DNA of 64,000 nt from Corythucha ciliata. Taxonomy: Eukaryota; Arthropoda; Insecta; Hemiptera; Tingidae. The stretch lies in NCBI GenBank assembly GCA_038030265.1, contig CM075938.1, positions 23,227,009-23,291,008 of the forward strand, written 5' to 3'. This document shows positions 46,997 to 58,651 of the stretch, piece by piece. The position numbers and the translations under genes are program-made. Under the pieces are notes generated by a model, which was not told the DNA's origin, made no database searches, and saw only the letters and a program-made list of their open reading frames with translations. Numbering within the stretch: the stretch's first letter is position 1; each line of letters begins with the position of its first letter.

Positions 46997-47445
46997 GGGG
47001 GCCTGTTCTGTAACTTTTAGTTGAGTGTCACTATCACTGTCACTGTTCCCTGTCCTTTCAACTATTCCTTGTAACTGTCATTTGAACTGCTTCCTGTGAT
47101 GTTGACTGGAGTTCCGTAAAACCAGCCAAGTGTTCCTTTATAACCTAAACATTACCTTTCCATGACTAGAAATTATTATTTTGTAATAAATATCACGCTG
47201 TTAATAGTTCAAAAATAAAGCAAACAAAAACTAAAAACATTTACTCAGTAAAAGGAATACATGCCGGAGAAGAAACTAACTGAAAAAATTAAAAAGCCCG
47301 AAAGCCGATCAAAGGTTATAAACAATACTCTTCAAGTGATCCTTGTAACACCACTTGGCTATCCCAAAGGATAGTGAGAGTGTTCCCCCAGTCGTGACGT
47401 CAGGGGAACAGCTACAAGAGAACACTGAGATACAGAACACCAAAA
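46997..47445. mobile_element. Possible MITE with 'ctgttctgtaac' ends
   Basis: Left end ggcctgttctgtaact and right end gagatacagaacac are roughly inverted (tgttctgta-ct). The pairing is short and imperfect. Confidence 0.35.
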
Positions 47446-47598
47446 CATGACGTCACAACAGGACCTGACTGTTCCTAGGATCAGTCAAATTCTTACAGAA
47501 CAAGCCCCCAGATGTATCAATTCTCCCAAATCGGACATCGGACGTCATTCATGCAAGTTCCCCATTGTTCCCCTGAAAATGTGTTTTACCACCCTCTT

Positions 47599-48472
47599 CA
47601 GTGGTGCGCGCGGGACGCGAGACGGGACTCGAAAATGGCTTGCGGGACGGGACGCGGGACAAAGCCTAAATATCCCGCGCGGGACGGGTCTTCCCGCGGG
47701 AAATCGATTTTGTTTTTGTTTTTACTAAAAAGTGAGATGAACGAGAGAAACCAAATAATACGTTTGCCTTCTTCGAATTAATGTAACAGAAAATTCATGT
47801 CTTTGGCCCAAAAATTTCCATTTTGAACACATCAAATAGGTACCTCCTTTATTATATCCTTCCCTTGCCCGTTCCCGCCATACGATGCGAAGAATAATTT
47901 TAGTGAAATTTTGCTTGTCTGCACGTTTGTAAAGGGCTGTATTTCGGTATCTATTGGGCAGGACAGAAATTGTTGACAATAAATAGCCTTCTAAATTCAC
48001 TGTTCAAACATTTTGTATTAAATTTCGAGATTGAAGAGCGTCAAATCTCCTGAAAAATTTAACGTTCTTTTAACATTTTACATGGATTATTTTGTCTGTG
48101 AAACTCTTTCGAGTTACAGGCAAAAAACAAAACACGAATAAAATCTCAGCGTTCCCTCTGCCCAGGCGGTGAGGAGGGGGTCCATCTCCTCCACCTAATC
48201 CTTTCTCTGCATTAGCCAATGGACAAGGGTTGCCCCCCCCCCCCATAGCTAACTGGTCAGACCACCCGAAAACAACTCTTTGAAAACATTTGGTGAGGGG
48301 GGGGGGTATGTGATCAAGTAATTTTTTGTCCCGCGGTACATGCGGGAAATCCCGCGCGGGCCGTGACGCGGGACGGGGCTTGAATGTGCGGGGCGGAACG
48401 CGAGACGGGAACTCAGCCAAAAAATGCGGGACGGGACTTTTCATTTCCCGTCCCGTCCCGCGCGTACCACTA
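47599..48472. mobile_element. hAT-like non-autonomous element, GC-rich ends
   Basis: Left end cagtggtgcgcgcgggac and right end gtcccgcgcgtaccacta are inverted. They are flanked by near-identical 8-bp repeats, accctctt (47591-47598) and atcctctt (48473-48480), the target duplication size of hAT elements. The subterminal 100-140 bp on each side is packed with cgggacgggac motifs, likely transposase-binding repeats. The AT-rich interior has no transposase. Confidence 0.7.
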
Positions 48473-48534
48473 ATCCTCTTCCTCACACCATCCGTTTCAT
48501 TGAATAACCATGGAAGTTATCATATTTTTTAATC

Positions 48535-48665
48535 ATTTTTATTTTGTTAATTATAATTGAATAATTAATTGTATAATTTTTTAATAATTATATAAAATTA
48601 AATAATTTAATATATATTATTATTATATTAATATTATAATTGAATTATTTTTTAATCATCAAAAT
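48535..48665. repeat. Extremely AT-rich segment
   Basis: Almost only A and T (taattataattgaataatta, then ttaataattatataaaatta); low complexity, no further interpretation. Confidence 0.7.
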
Positions 48666-48769
48666 TTTTAAAAATTCGCTCTAAAAAAATCCTTAATTGA
48701 TTTCAATGTTGAGCCCTTTTCAAGAAACACTAGTGCTTGCAAAATGTGCAAGTTCCCCATTTGATAAAA

Positions 48770-49340
48770 TCCGAAGATTCGCGGCTACAATTGAGGAAAA
48801 GCGCTAATTCTCGTTTAAAATTGAGGAATAATTCTTGGCTAGAATTGACACAAGGTCTTATGCGTGGCAAGATCCGAAAAAAAATCATGATACGCGGCTA
48901 AAATTGAGGGAAAAAACGCTAATTCGCGGATATATTTGTGAAAATCCACTAATATGCGGCCGAAACTGAGAAACCCCGCCAATTTCCATTTAAAATTGAG
49001 ATGAAACGATAATTGGCAGTTAAACTCATGAAAACGGCGTTAATTCTTAGCAAAATTGAGAAAAGCGCTATTTCGCATAGCTAAGAAGTGAACTAAAAAA
49101 AAACGCTAACTAGCACCAATAATTCGAGGAAAACCGATGATTCGTAGCTTAATTTGGGAAAAAGCGTTGACTCACGCCTGAAGTTGTCATGAAACGCGAA
49201 TTCGTGGATTAATTTGAGAAATGTCGCTAATTTGTGACTGAAATAAGGAAAATTTTCGCGCAAAAATTGATGGAAAGCTCAAATTTACGGCTAAAATTAA
49301 AAAACGCCAATTAGGTGGCAGTTCCCGTAGAGGCAAGTTA
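48770..49340. repeat. Tandem repeat tract, 'gctaaaattgagaaaagcgctaattcg' family
   Basis: About eighteen diverged units of roughly 30 bp. Confidence 0.75.
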
Positions 49341-49396
49341 CGAAAGTAAAATTTGTAAAAGCCTTAATTTCAGGCGAAGTAAAAATGACATTCCTT

Positions 49397-49860
49397 GTGT
49401 ATGTCGCGTCCATGTCGAGGAATTGTCCATTTCACGAAGTGGCTCCACTTGCTGTAACTTCAAAAAATTACGACGTCTGGACAAATAAATTGTCCATTTC
49501 TTGAAAAGGAAATCGTGTTTGTCCAGTGAAATCAAGCTTCTTTGCTGCAAGTGGTTGCACAATATTATCCTTTTCGTGAAATGGATGAGTGAGGAATCTC
49601 AGATGCTGAAACAAGTTTTTTTTTTAAATTTAAATTCCTCGCTCATCCATTTCACGAAGCGGATAATGTTGTGCATCCACTTGCAATTAGGAAGCTTGAT
49701 TTCAGCAACTGGATAAACACGATTTCCTTTTCAAGAAATGGACATTTTATTTGTCCAGATGTCGAAATTTTTTGAAATTACGGCAAGTGGAGCCACTTCG
49801 TGAAATGGACATTCATTTCATGAAGTGGACAATTTCGCCAAGTGGATGCGACGTATACAT
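49397..49860. mobile_element. Palindromic foldback element, about 464 bp
   Basis: The left half reads tgtatgtcgcgtcc, ccatttcacgaagtggctcc, gtccatttcttgaaaaggaa and ccttttcgtgaaatggatga; the right half is its inverse with scattered mismatches, ending gatgcgacgtatacat. The centre holds a poly-T run. The text repeats ccatttcacgaagtgg, itself nearly palindromic. Confidence 0.8.
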
Positions 49861-51032
49861 ATTTAGAGATTAAGAAGACTCATACAGCTATACACCATAC
49901 AGTTTATCCAAAAACATTGGGGAGGGCTATGTGATCCCAACTGAAGACGTCTCCATCCGCGTAAAACAATGTCATCAAGATCATCTTTCTCTTTTCTTCA
50001 CTATTTTATCCGTTAAATTTCCCTTCTTTTCTTATTCGCCCCCTCCCGCATCAATTCTCCGAGGGTGGCTGAGCAGACGGGGGTTGCAATCGCCTCTATC
50101 GCCCCCCATAAAACCGTCCCTGACCAGTAATCTGCCTCATGGCCCCATGTTAATTTTTAACGATTATGAGCGCCGCCCAACACACGTGGCACATGATATG
50201 TAGATGAAAGTTTTGTATACCTAATTTTCATGTTTTCAGATTACTTCCCCCCCTCCCATTTTTCGACCATTTCATGCCCATGCATTGTTTCCTTGCCCAT
50301 TGCTAAAGATCCCAAATAACCCGCAACGTTGTTCAATTTGAATGTAAATATTGTTATCTGAATACCCAACTCAAATTAGTAGGCTCAGGAGGAGGCGCGC
50401 GCCCAGAGCACCACCCCCCTGTATTTTAGTCGTCCAAACACATCACTATGATGGGTTTCAGCCCTAAATAAGGCAATTTCGATACTTCTTGAAGTCGTGG
50501 GGTTTCTTGTTCCTGACAATCGGGTCATCTGGAAGCCTTTCTCCGTGCTTTCAATATTAATGGAATTTTTGTCGCAAAATATCTGAAGCCTGAAATCATG
50601 TTTTCTCGAAAACACAGCATTTCCAAAGTAGCCACAATGATCGTTCTCGTAAAAGTTATACTGGCGATTTTAATTAGGAGTTTCTCATCGGACGAGCCTG
50701 GTGTGAAAATCGAGACAAAAGGAAGGAAAAAATAAACCTTGGAGAGGTTCGCTTCACTTATTTCGTTCTTCAAATTAAGGACGACGGGTTTTTCGCAGTT
50801 AAAAAATAACGAGAATCAAAAGGTACTGCTATTGTTTCATGCTGTTGTTGAGTGCGTTGATGTCGATTAATATTTTTCTTGCTCTTATCAGCGAAAAGAG
50901 TTTTGTTAAAGAAAAAGAACCTAAATTTTCAACAAACAAACAAAAATCTGACCTTTTCCTCTCGCCAATATTGATCAGCCCATTATCTCTATCATCAGCC
51001 CCCATCATACCTCAATACGTATTATACATATT

Positions 51033-51182
51033 AGCTCCGTTCGTTTGTCAGTCCCGGACTACTTCGAGCAGCACGCGATTTTGTAACCTCGCGGGTTATC
51101 ATCTGGAAGAACGCAAAAAAATTATGAAAGGTTAGTTCTTTCAGTGCTGTTGGTGCAGCTCTGACGACAAACGAACAGGGCT
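51033..51182 (-). mobile_element. 150-bp MITE, copy 3 (inverted)
   Basis: Reverse-complement copy of 16851-17000: starts agctccgttcgtttgtcagt, contains cccggactacttcgagcagc and aacctcgcgggttatc, ends gacgacaaacgaacagggct. More diverged at its ends than copies 1 and 2. Confidence 0.8.
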
Positions 51183-52648
51183 ATTTATTCTAGTCCATTC
51201 GTCTTTTATTTACAAGTGTCTTCGTTTCTGACTCTTTTCTAAACATTGTTTTAACTTAATCGAGAAGAGAGAGTTCGAGCTCATTCCCAAAGGATATTGT
51301 TCGTTTGAATCTCGTTTCCCAAAGCGTTGAAGAGGATCGAGTCATATATGAACAAACTAATGACCCAGATTTGTTTGAATCATTTATTTGGCAGCTATGT
51401 GTAAACATGTCTATTCACTTTAGGGAAGGTCCTAAGCACAGGTGCTGAAAGTCAGTGTGTGAAGGTCAAAACTATGGGAACACACCTGCGTGTTGGGGGG
51501 GAAAAAAAAGCGGGCCTGTATCTATATTTAAGTCAACCTCCTCGGCCCATCCCCCCCACTCATTGGTGCCTAGATTTATTTTAGGGGCGAGAAAACGGCC
51601 GGAAATTCCGTAGGTACGACTCTGGGAGCTCCACCTCGCCCGGTAGTGCGGTGAGGACCGTAAATGTTGGTGAGGGGTGGGGGAGAGATTCTCGTGTTTC
51701 AGTAACGAAACGCGAAAATTATAATGTAGTCACTTCAAAAACTTTTGGGAAGAACTCCTTTTTATTCAACTATCCAATTCCCAAGGCTGTTTGTTTCTTT
51801 TTAGCGGCCACTAAACTTTGATAGGTGGCCATGAAATAGGTGGCTAACCTTTTGTTATAGTACGAATACGTCCTTTCGATATTGTTACGGGGGGAGAGGT
51901 TTTCCCAGTCCGAGTAATCGGAGGGATGCTGACGCGTTGATGTGGCTTGGTTGTTCGTACATGTGTGAGCAATTTAGGTGAGAGGCTAGCTCATGATGGA
52001 CTGTTTTTGCTTTCAAGTGTGTGATTGGTTCAAGGTTGGGGAAGACCTTCTGGATGAAGTTCCTATTCTTCCCTTCCATTATTATTCCCAAATTCTCAGG
52101 GACGACTCATTAAAAAGCCATATTTCACGGGGTTCAAGAAAGCAATTTCACACGTTTGTGGCCTTCATAGAAGCAATTTCGTGGATTCGGCACTAAGGGA
52201 ACCCAAATTTGAGAACCAATTCCACGTTTGGCTCCATAAAAACAAGCAATTTCGGTGGTTTAGATGTTTCGAAGCGCTGCAAAGTTTGCAGATCTGACTC
52301 GTTAGAAACCAATGTCGTGAACCCGATTCATGTTGTAGAAGATGCGAACGATAATTTTTATGAGGAAAATTCAACACGAAGCCATTTTTTCTCGATTCCT
52401 CAAACATTGGATTGGGGGAGCGCAGCATTCGCTGACCCTGAAGCCCACTTCCGCCGCCACTGAACACCGCATGTGTGGAGCCGGCTTTATATGTATTGGC
52501 CCACCAAACCATTCAATTTTAGTGGACACCCGGCATTTACGCAGGGCGAATTCCCGTCTCATAGCCGTAACAAACGAGCAACATATTTAATTTAGATTTA
52601 AGAAAAAAACCTCTCTATAGTTTCAGAGACTGTGGTTTTACGTTTCAG

Positions 52649-52830
52649 TTGTCGTCAAAAGCATTCCACACAAGACAAAGCTTGACCTACCCCAACGCGA
52701 GAAGGCCAAGATATTATCTTCCCTTCTCCTCACTCTTCCTGACCACCAAACAACCCACCCCCGCTGGGCGTTCGTTCGCTATAACGGATTCAAGCCCTTT
52801 TCTCCCTTCAAAGGTCAACCTGATAACTGA
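52649..52830 (+). CDS. Possible terminal exon of an unrecognised gene
   Basis: Acceptor ggttttacgtttcag ends at 52648. One frame then runs VVKSIPHKTKLDLPQREKAK, ILSSLLLTLPDHQ and RWAFVRYNGFKPFSPFKGQP to TGA at 52828-52830. Codon use and composition look like a real basic protein segment. No upstream partner exon or family was recognised; it could be chance or part of a mobile element. Confidence 0.3.
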
Positions 52831-55044
52831 GTTTGTTGGGATTTAATGGTTGTCAGAGAGAGGGGGAAGCACGAAACTCGTAAATATTTCGAAACTGAAG
52901 CCCCCCCCCCCAGGGCGCTACCGTAGTCAGTGTTATCATTAGGGTGTCTTTGGTTTCGTGCAATGAAACTCCTAAACTCTCTAACTGAGCGCTGTGAAAA
53001 AAAAAATAGACTAATTATTATTTTTCTTACCAAGTGAAGAGCTGAAATTCTACAAATTAGGGCGTCATTGGTCAAGGTGGGGTGGGGGGGCGAGCAATGC
53101 TGCCTTTAGTGGTGGTAACCTATGACAGTTTCGGGCGCATTAGTCTTTACTGGTCAGATCCGAAGATAATCAGGCGATCAATGGTGGATCGCCATCTAGA
53201 GAGGTTCAACCATACACTTGGGAGCTCAAATTTTATTTGACTTATTTTTTATTAATTGATTCTATTATTTATTTGTCACCTATGACCTTTAATAATTAAT
53301 AACGATTTGATTGTTTAGTTTTCTTGATAGTTCGTGCTTTTTTCCTTTAAATTTTGATTGTTTCGGTTTATTCCTACTGCTTTGACTGTATGGTACAAGC
53401 GAAGCATAATTTTATCATCCTCCTTTTTCCCTATCTCTCTCCCTCTCACACTTTTTCAGTCACTCTCTTTCAGTGCAAGGTAAAAATAGAGGGAGGATTT
53501 GAAGAAGTACTAAACTTCCTAGAGCGAAACCTTGACATTCTAAAAACAACACAAGGGGGAATCCCTTCACTTGCACCCCATTCACCAACACATCTCATCT
53601 TAACGCCTATTTATTGGATATTGCAAAAACACAAAATTATGGCTACTTAGCTGAAGGTTTTATTTTTAGAAAAATGAAATACGTAATAATTATTCAAGTG
53701 TAGGAAGATTCACGCTTCGTGAGCACAAAACGCGAGAGAGCGCCCACTGCTTAATTATGTATTTTATATGTATTACTTCCATGTTCCCTACGGGAATTTA
53801 TTATTTAAAAGCCACGTTCACGGGCTCAGTTCCCAGTTTCGTCGACTTGATATTCAATTTCGGGAACTGGTAACTTTCTAGGGCTTCATTGCAAATTTTT
53901 TAAAAGTTGAATTGTTACCTACTCGTTGGTTTTGATGTAAATTGCCGCTTTCTGGCTCAGGAAACCAGATTTCGGGGCTTGATTTCTAGCGATTTGGTCA
54001 AGTTGTCACTTTTTGCAGTTAAATCAAAGAACTCCTGAAACTGAACGGTAGTAAAGGAGTTTTTCGAGATTCCCTCCGTGCTCGATCTCTCCCGCAAATT
54101 CTCCATCCCTTGATTGCTTCGTCAGTTTTTCGCCAAACTTTTCTTCACGAAACGACATTTAATTTTCCTACTCTTCACCCGCTTCGTTAATTAATCAAGT
54201 ATAACCCTTTCTATCCCCTCCAATATTCTTTATTGTCCTAAACTTTTCTAAAAGGTTTGCTTAATATCGAGAACGTCAAACTTTCTGCTTTACAGCCTTA
54301 GTGTTATTGGATAGTTGACAGTTAATGGGGGGAGGGGTCAATGTTGCTGACAGCAAGATAATTTATGAGCATAAACACAAGGCTGGTTAATGCTGAGATG
54401 TTTTTTTTTTCTTGAGAGTAAAGCTTTCAGGTAGACAAGTAACGGAAATTTTAAAGGGTGCCTTTTCTTGGAGCTCAGAAACGAGTACGTTTGATTCAGT
54501 GATTCAGTGTACCTTAAACGTGCAGTATGTGGAGTAAGTTCGAATTAATTGGCAAAGGTTGGAAACGTTTGAAGACTGTTTTTAACTCAAACGGCAAAGG
54601 AGTATGTAAAGGTGATGTCGTGGGGGGGGGGGGTCTAAAACGTGGGGTCTTGTTCGCATGTATTGAAAAGACGACCGAATAGGATATCAACAAAAGGGGT
54701 TTTGTTGACTCATTTTAAAGAGACCCCTCCCCCAATTCCCTTCATCTTTTGACCTTGGCGAGGATAAAAACAAAGAATCTTGTGGGTGGGTGGAGGGGCG
54801 TTTGAGGGAGAGAGTATATCCAGTTCGATCGTAAATAATCCACCCCTTCCTCTTATGCGAAGTCTGGGTCGATGATTGTTTGGTATTCAATCCGGGACTG
54901 GGTGAATGAGTTTTGGACTGAAAATGGGAAAATGGTGGGGGGGGGGGCTTTTGGTCGTGAATGCTTAACGAGATATTTCTAATTGAGTGTTGCGCATTAT
55001 ATTTCCATTATGAAACAAAAAATATTGGTAATTTTTGTTCGAAG

Positions 55045-57637
55045 GGCTTAGCTTGGAAAACAATTTGTCCTTGGTGGGACCCCAGTCTCCTCTGGATATG
55101 AAGCCTGACACAGCTAGTCTTCTCGTTGGCAACTTCAGCCCTTCTGGTGGCACTTCAGGACCCACGAGTCCTTCGTGAGTAATATTACTTAATTATAATA
55201 TTGTTGCTGCTGTTATTATTATTATTTTTACGTGGGAATTTTATCGAGTTTTTTCTTAGCGCTTTCAGTATCGGCCACAGCAGTCTACTTGGCAATGGAA
55301 ACAAAAGTGGGGACATGTCTTACCCGCCGAATCACCCGTTGAGTGGCTCAAAACACCTGTGCAGTATATGTGGTGATCGAGCATCTGGGAAACATTATGG
55401 TGTCTACAGGTGAGTTTATATAGCACATCCATCCTGACTTGGGCAGTATTTTAGTGCCTATTTGTACTTTTACTTACGAAATTACGCTGGGTTGTCTACA
55501 CAAGGGGGGGGGGGAAGCCGCCGCCGGGCGCGCCTCGATGGTGTAATGGATACAATACGCAACCCACCTGACCTGGGTTCGAATCTAATGGGTTCGAACA
55601 CGGCGCACTCGGCTTCGTGTGGGCGTTCCCGGCGGCGTGCGTTCAACAAACTGCGGACCGACCGAAACGCCCGCGCAGTACGGGTGTGAAGTGCACAGTT
55701 GGATCGGGGTATGGCGTATGAGGCCAAAGGAGACTTTGGGCGTCCATCTATCTACAGAGTGGGGGAGCTCAAAACGTCATCAGGGGGCACTGAAAGTTAT
55801 TCAAATCGGGGTGTAGGGAAGCACAGGATAGGGCTTCGTATGCAGGGCCGTAACTAGGGATTTTATCCGGGGGGGGGGGCTAGGGTTTTTTGGCCACGCC
55901 AAAAAAGGACGAGGGGGCAAGCAATTAGATTATCGCCCCTAAGAGGGCGGGCCGGCGAGGGGGGCGAGGGTTTCTGTGAAAGGACCCCATCGAGTTTGTC
56001 CGATTATTCTTTCTACGGCACTGATCGTTATAATTAACACCCAGCATGACGAGAGCCGTACCAGTAATTTTTTAGGGTCTCTTATTCTTGAAATTATCGA
56101 CTAGGTAGACCATTTTTCTTTGGAAATTATGGACCAATTTTTATTTTTCGGTGATTTTTACTACTTTAAATTTATAATAATTCGCTAACTTAATTAATAG
56201 GGATTCTATGCTATGTACTAACAGAATCCCGTTTTCAGACTGAAAATTGGTTCACGGGTTCGAAAATAAAAATGCCCACATCCCCCCCCCCGCCACTAGC
56301 AATGGCCCTTCATTTCCAACTGTTCAAATTCCGGACGTCACTTGTGTCGTTTACTCTTCGTAGAATGGAATTCTCTTGAGACTCACTCCTTTCTTTTTTC
56401 GTATTTACAAATAGTTGTGAAGGGTGCAAAGGATTCTTCAAAAGGACGGTTCGGAAAGATCTCAGTTATGCGTGTCGAGAAGACAAACAATGTCTGGTCG
56501 ATAAAAGGCAAAGAAACAGGTGCCAGTATTGTCGATACCAAAAATGTTTGTCAATGGGCATGAAAAGAGAAGCCGTTCAGGTAAGGATGAAATGTGAGAA
56601 ACGTGTTGAAACAAAAATGAAAAACACAAAAATGTCAATAGGAGGAACGTCAACGTACAAAAGAAAGAGATCAAAATGAAGTTAGCACGAGTAATTTTCA
56701 CACTGACATGCCCATTGAAAGGATTTTAGAAGCTGAGCAAAGGGTCGAGTGGAAAATAGAAATGAACACCAACTACGAAGTATTAATTTTTTAAATGTAT
56801 TTTCATTAAAACAAATTGTTTTAACATTTTTATTTTTAATTTTTCAGGTTACTTCGGATCAAATCGTTCTGGCGACCGACCAGCAAATGATCCAATTGGT
56901 TGATTGGGCCAAGCACATACCCCATTTCTGCTCGCTGCCCTTGGAAGACCAGGTTGTGCTTCTAAAAGCTGGTGAGTCCTCGTTTTTCTGTGACATTAAA
57001 ATTACTTGTTTATTTCTTCATTCTTTTCTTTTGTCTCCCGTCCCCAGGATGGAACGAATTGCTCATTTCGAGTTTCGCCTTTCGGTCGATAGCAGTCCGC
57101 GACACTCTTGTCATGGGCTCCGGAGTAACCGTCAATCGAAATACGGCTCATCACGCGGGCGTTGGAACGATATTCGATCGCGTTCTGACGGAACTCGTAC
57201 AAAAGATGCGTGAAATGAAAGTCAACCAAACGGAATTGGGCTGTCTTCGAACCATCATATTGTACAACCCAGGTATAAAAAGTAATTATGTACATAATAT
57301 AATCATTTTTAATGTCTTTCAGGCGTTTTCCTCTTAATTATCGTTTTGTTATAATTATTATTTTCGCACAATTTTAGAAGTCCGAGGCCTCAAAGCTGTT
57401 CAAGAGGTGGAAATGCTTCGCGAAAAAGTGTACGCGGGCCTTGACGAATACTCGCGTGTTCACAACCCCGACGAGCCGGGTCGCTTCGCTAAACTCCTCC
57501 TCAGGTTGCCCTCCCTCCGTTCCATCGGCCTCAAATGTCTCGAACACCTTTTCTTCTATCGTATCATCGGAGACGCGACTCTCGACACGTTCATCGCGCA
57601 ACTCCTCGAGTCGGCCGAACTACCGACGAGAATTTAA
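55045..57637 (+). CDS. RXR: Retinoid X receptor / ultraspiracle nuclear receptor
   Basis: Seven certain exons: 55045-55174, 55260-55409, 56415-56580, 56642-56779, 56848-56971, 57048-57272, 57378-57637 (stop TAA 57635-57637); the start exon lies upstream. The A/B region has [20 protein letters not shown], an RXR hallmark. The DNA-binding domain has [20 protein letters not shown] with the CEGCKG P-box, REDKQC D-box and [17 protein letters not shown]-box. The ligand domain has [56 protein letters not shown] and [20 protein letters not shown]. Pocket positions Gln (DQQMI), Arg (AFRSI) and Cys (LKCLE) are kept. It partners other receptors such as EcR at DNA. Helix 12 reads DTFIAQLLE, where the usual AF-2 acidic residue is Gln. 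Nearest poly(A) signal: 57741-57746. Confidence 0.96.
55520..55810 (+). repeat. tRNA-derived SINE in RXR intron
   Basis: The head (55530-55600) resembles a tRNA with an A-box-like tggtgtaatgga and a B-box ggttcgaatc, but does not fold into a complete cloverleaf end. The body (tcgtgtgggcgttcc, caacaaactgcgg, gtgcacagttggatcgggg) recurs at 3525-3705. Lies between the two DNA-binding-domain exons. Confidence 0.6.
55835..55910 (+). repeat. Dispersed repeat start, 'agggccgtaactagggatttt'
   Basis: Begins gcagggccgtaactagggat, followed by a G run and tagggttttttggccacgcc. This text is typical of the ends of dispersed invertebrate retro-elements; only one copy is in the window. Confidence 0.3.
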
Positions 57638-58651
57638 AGGTGAGTGAAATACCTTTTTTTCTCTCTCTTTGTCTCTCTCTCGAAGGTACCTACCAGTCTC
57701 CCTTCCTTTTCGATCTTTCTATGTGTAGCTTGGCTCTTTCAATAAATTTTAAATGTTTAACTCATGGCTGTCATAAAAGGTTGAACGTTAGTTCCTGGTG
57801 TTCATTTTGTTGCTTAAGAAAAACGATTTTGGGGTTGTATTTAAGCATTCTTCCTTTTGATAATTAGCGTTCCTTGCGATTGGGCTATTAAAAAAAAAAC
57901 GCTGGCAACATTTCTGAAGACTTCATAAAATAGTATTTTTAAATGTACATACTTACCGTCTTTTACAAATAACGATGAAACTATTTTATCGTCTCAATTG
58001 TTTTCTATAATGTTCAATCAACGACTTTTATCCGTTTCCCTGTGTCCTACGTGAACGGGACGCGCTCGATTGTAGCGACAGGATTTTCATATATTTCGAA
58101 CTTTGGACTTTATTGCTAGAAAAAAAGTGACAACACGCTGTCTCGCAAAACAAAAAAACCCACAAATAGGACTCCACAGGCGTTTCCCCGCTGTAGACTT
58201 TTAAAACGCTTGAACCTCGCTGAAATCGTGCGACTCCCGCTCACGTAGGACGGGGCCTTAATGTCGTAATTGCCTCGTAGGTAGAAAAAGCTTCGTATTA
58301 AAGAAAAATTCCGACTAATGTACCTATTCTTACATGTTTTATATCATTATCGTATCTTTAGTTGTTTAGAATTAGTTCACTAATTCGCATTTTTTTCTGT
58401 TATGATTAAGAAAGTTATTAGGCTCATGATTAATCGAACGAATCGTGCACTTCAAAATGTTCTAAATGTGTTTTAATTTTAAATTGTGATAGTACGAAGG
58501 CCTGTTTTGTTATTGTTGTAAATATTTTATTCACTATATATTTGACTCGATCTTTTCCAAGGAAAGATGAGTAGACAGAAAGGAAGCAGTTTAAGGTGCA
58601 GAAAATTATTAATTTTATTAATATTAAAAAAAGAGAAATCTATTTAATAAA
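57638..58651 (+). other. RXR: RXR 3' untranslated region (probable)
   Basis: Follows the RXR stop codon. AATAAA signals lie at 57741-57746 and 58646-58651; either could end the transcript. No gene recognised within. Confidence 0.45.

Noticed and set aside
48070..48486. 138-codon minus-strand frame
   Set aside because: Covers the GC-rich end of the hAT-like element; the Arg/Pro-rich peptide reflects cgggac repeats.
55530..55602. Functional tRNA gene
   Set aside because: A- and B-box-like motifs are present, but the acceptor stem does not close and the sequence continues into a repeat body shared with 3525-3705, so it is a SINE head.
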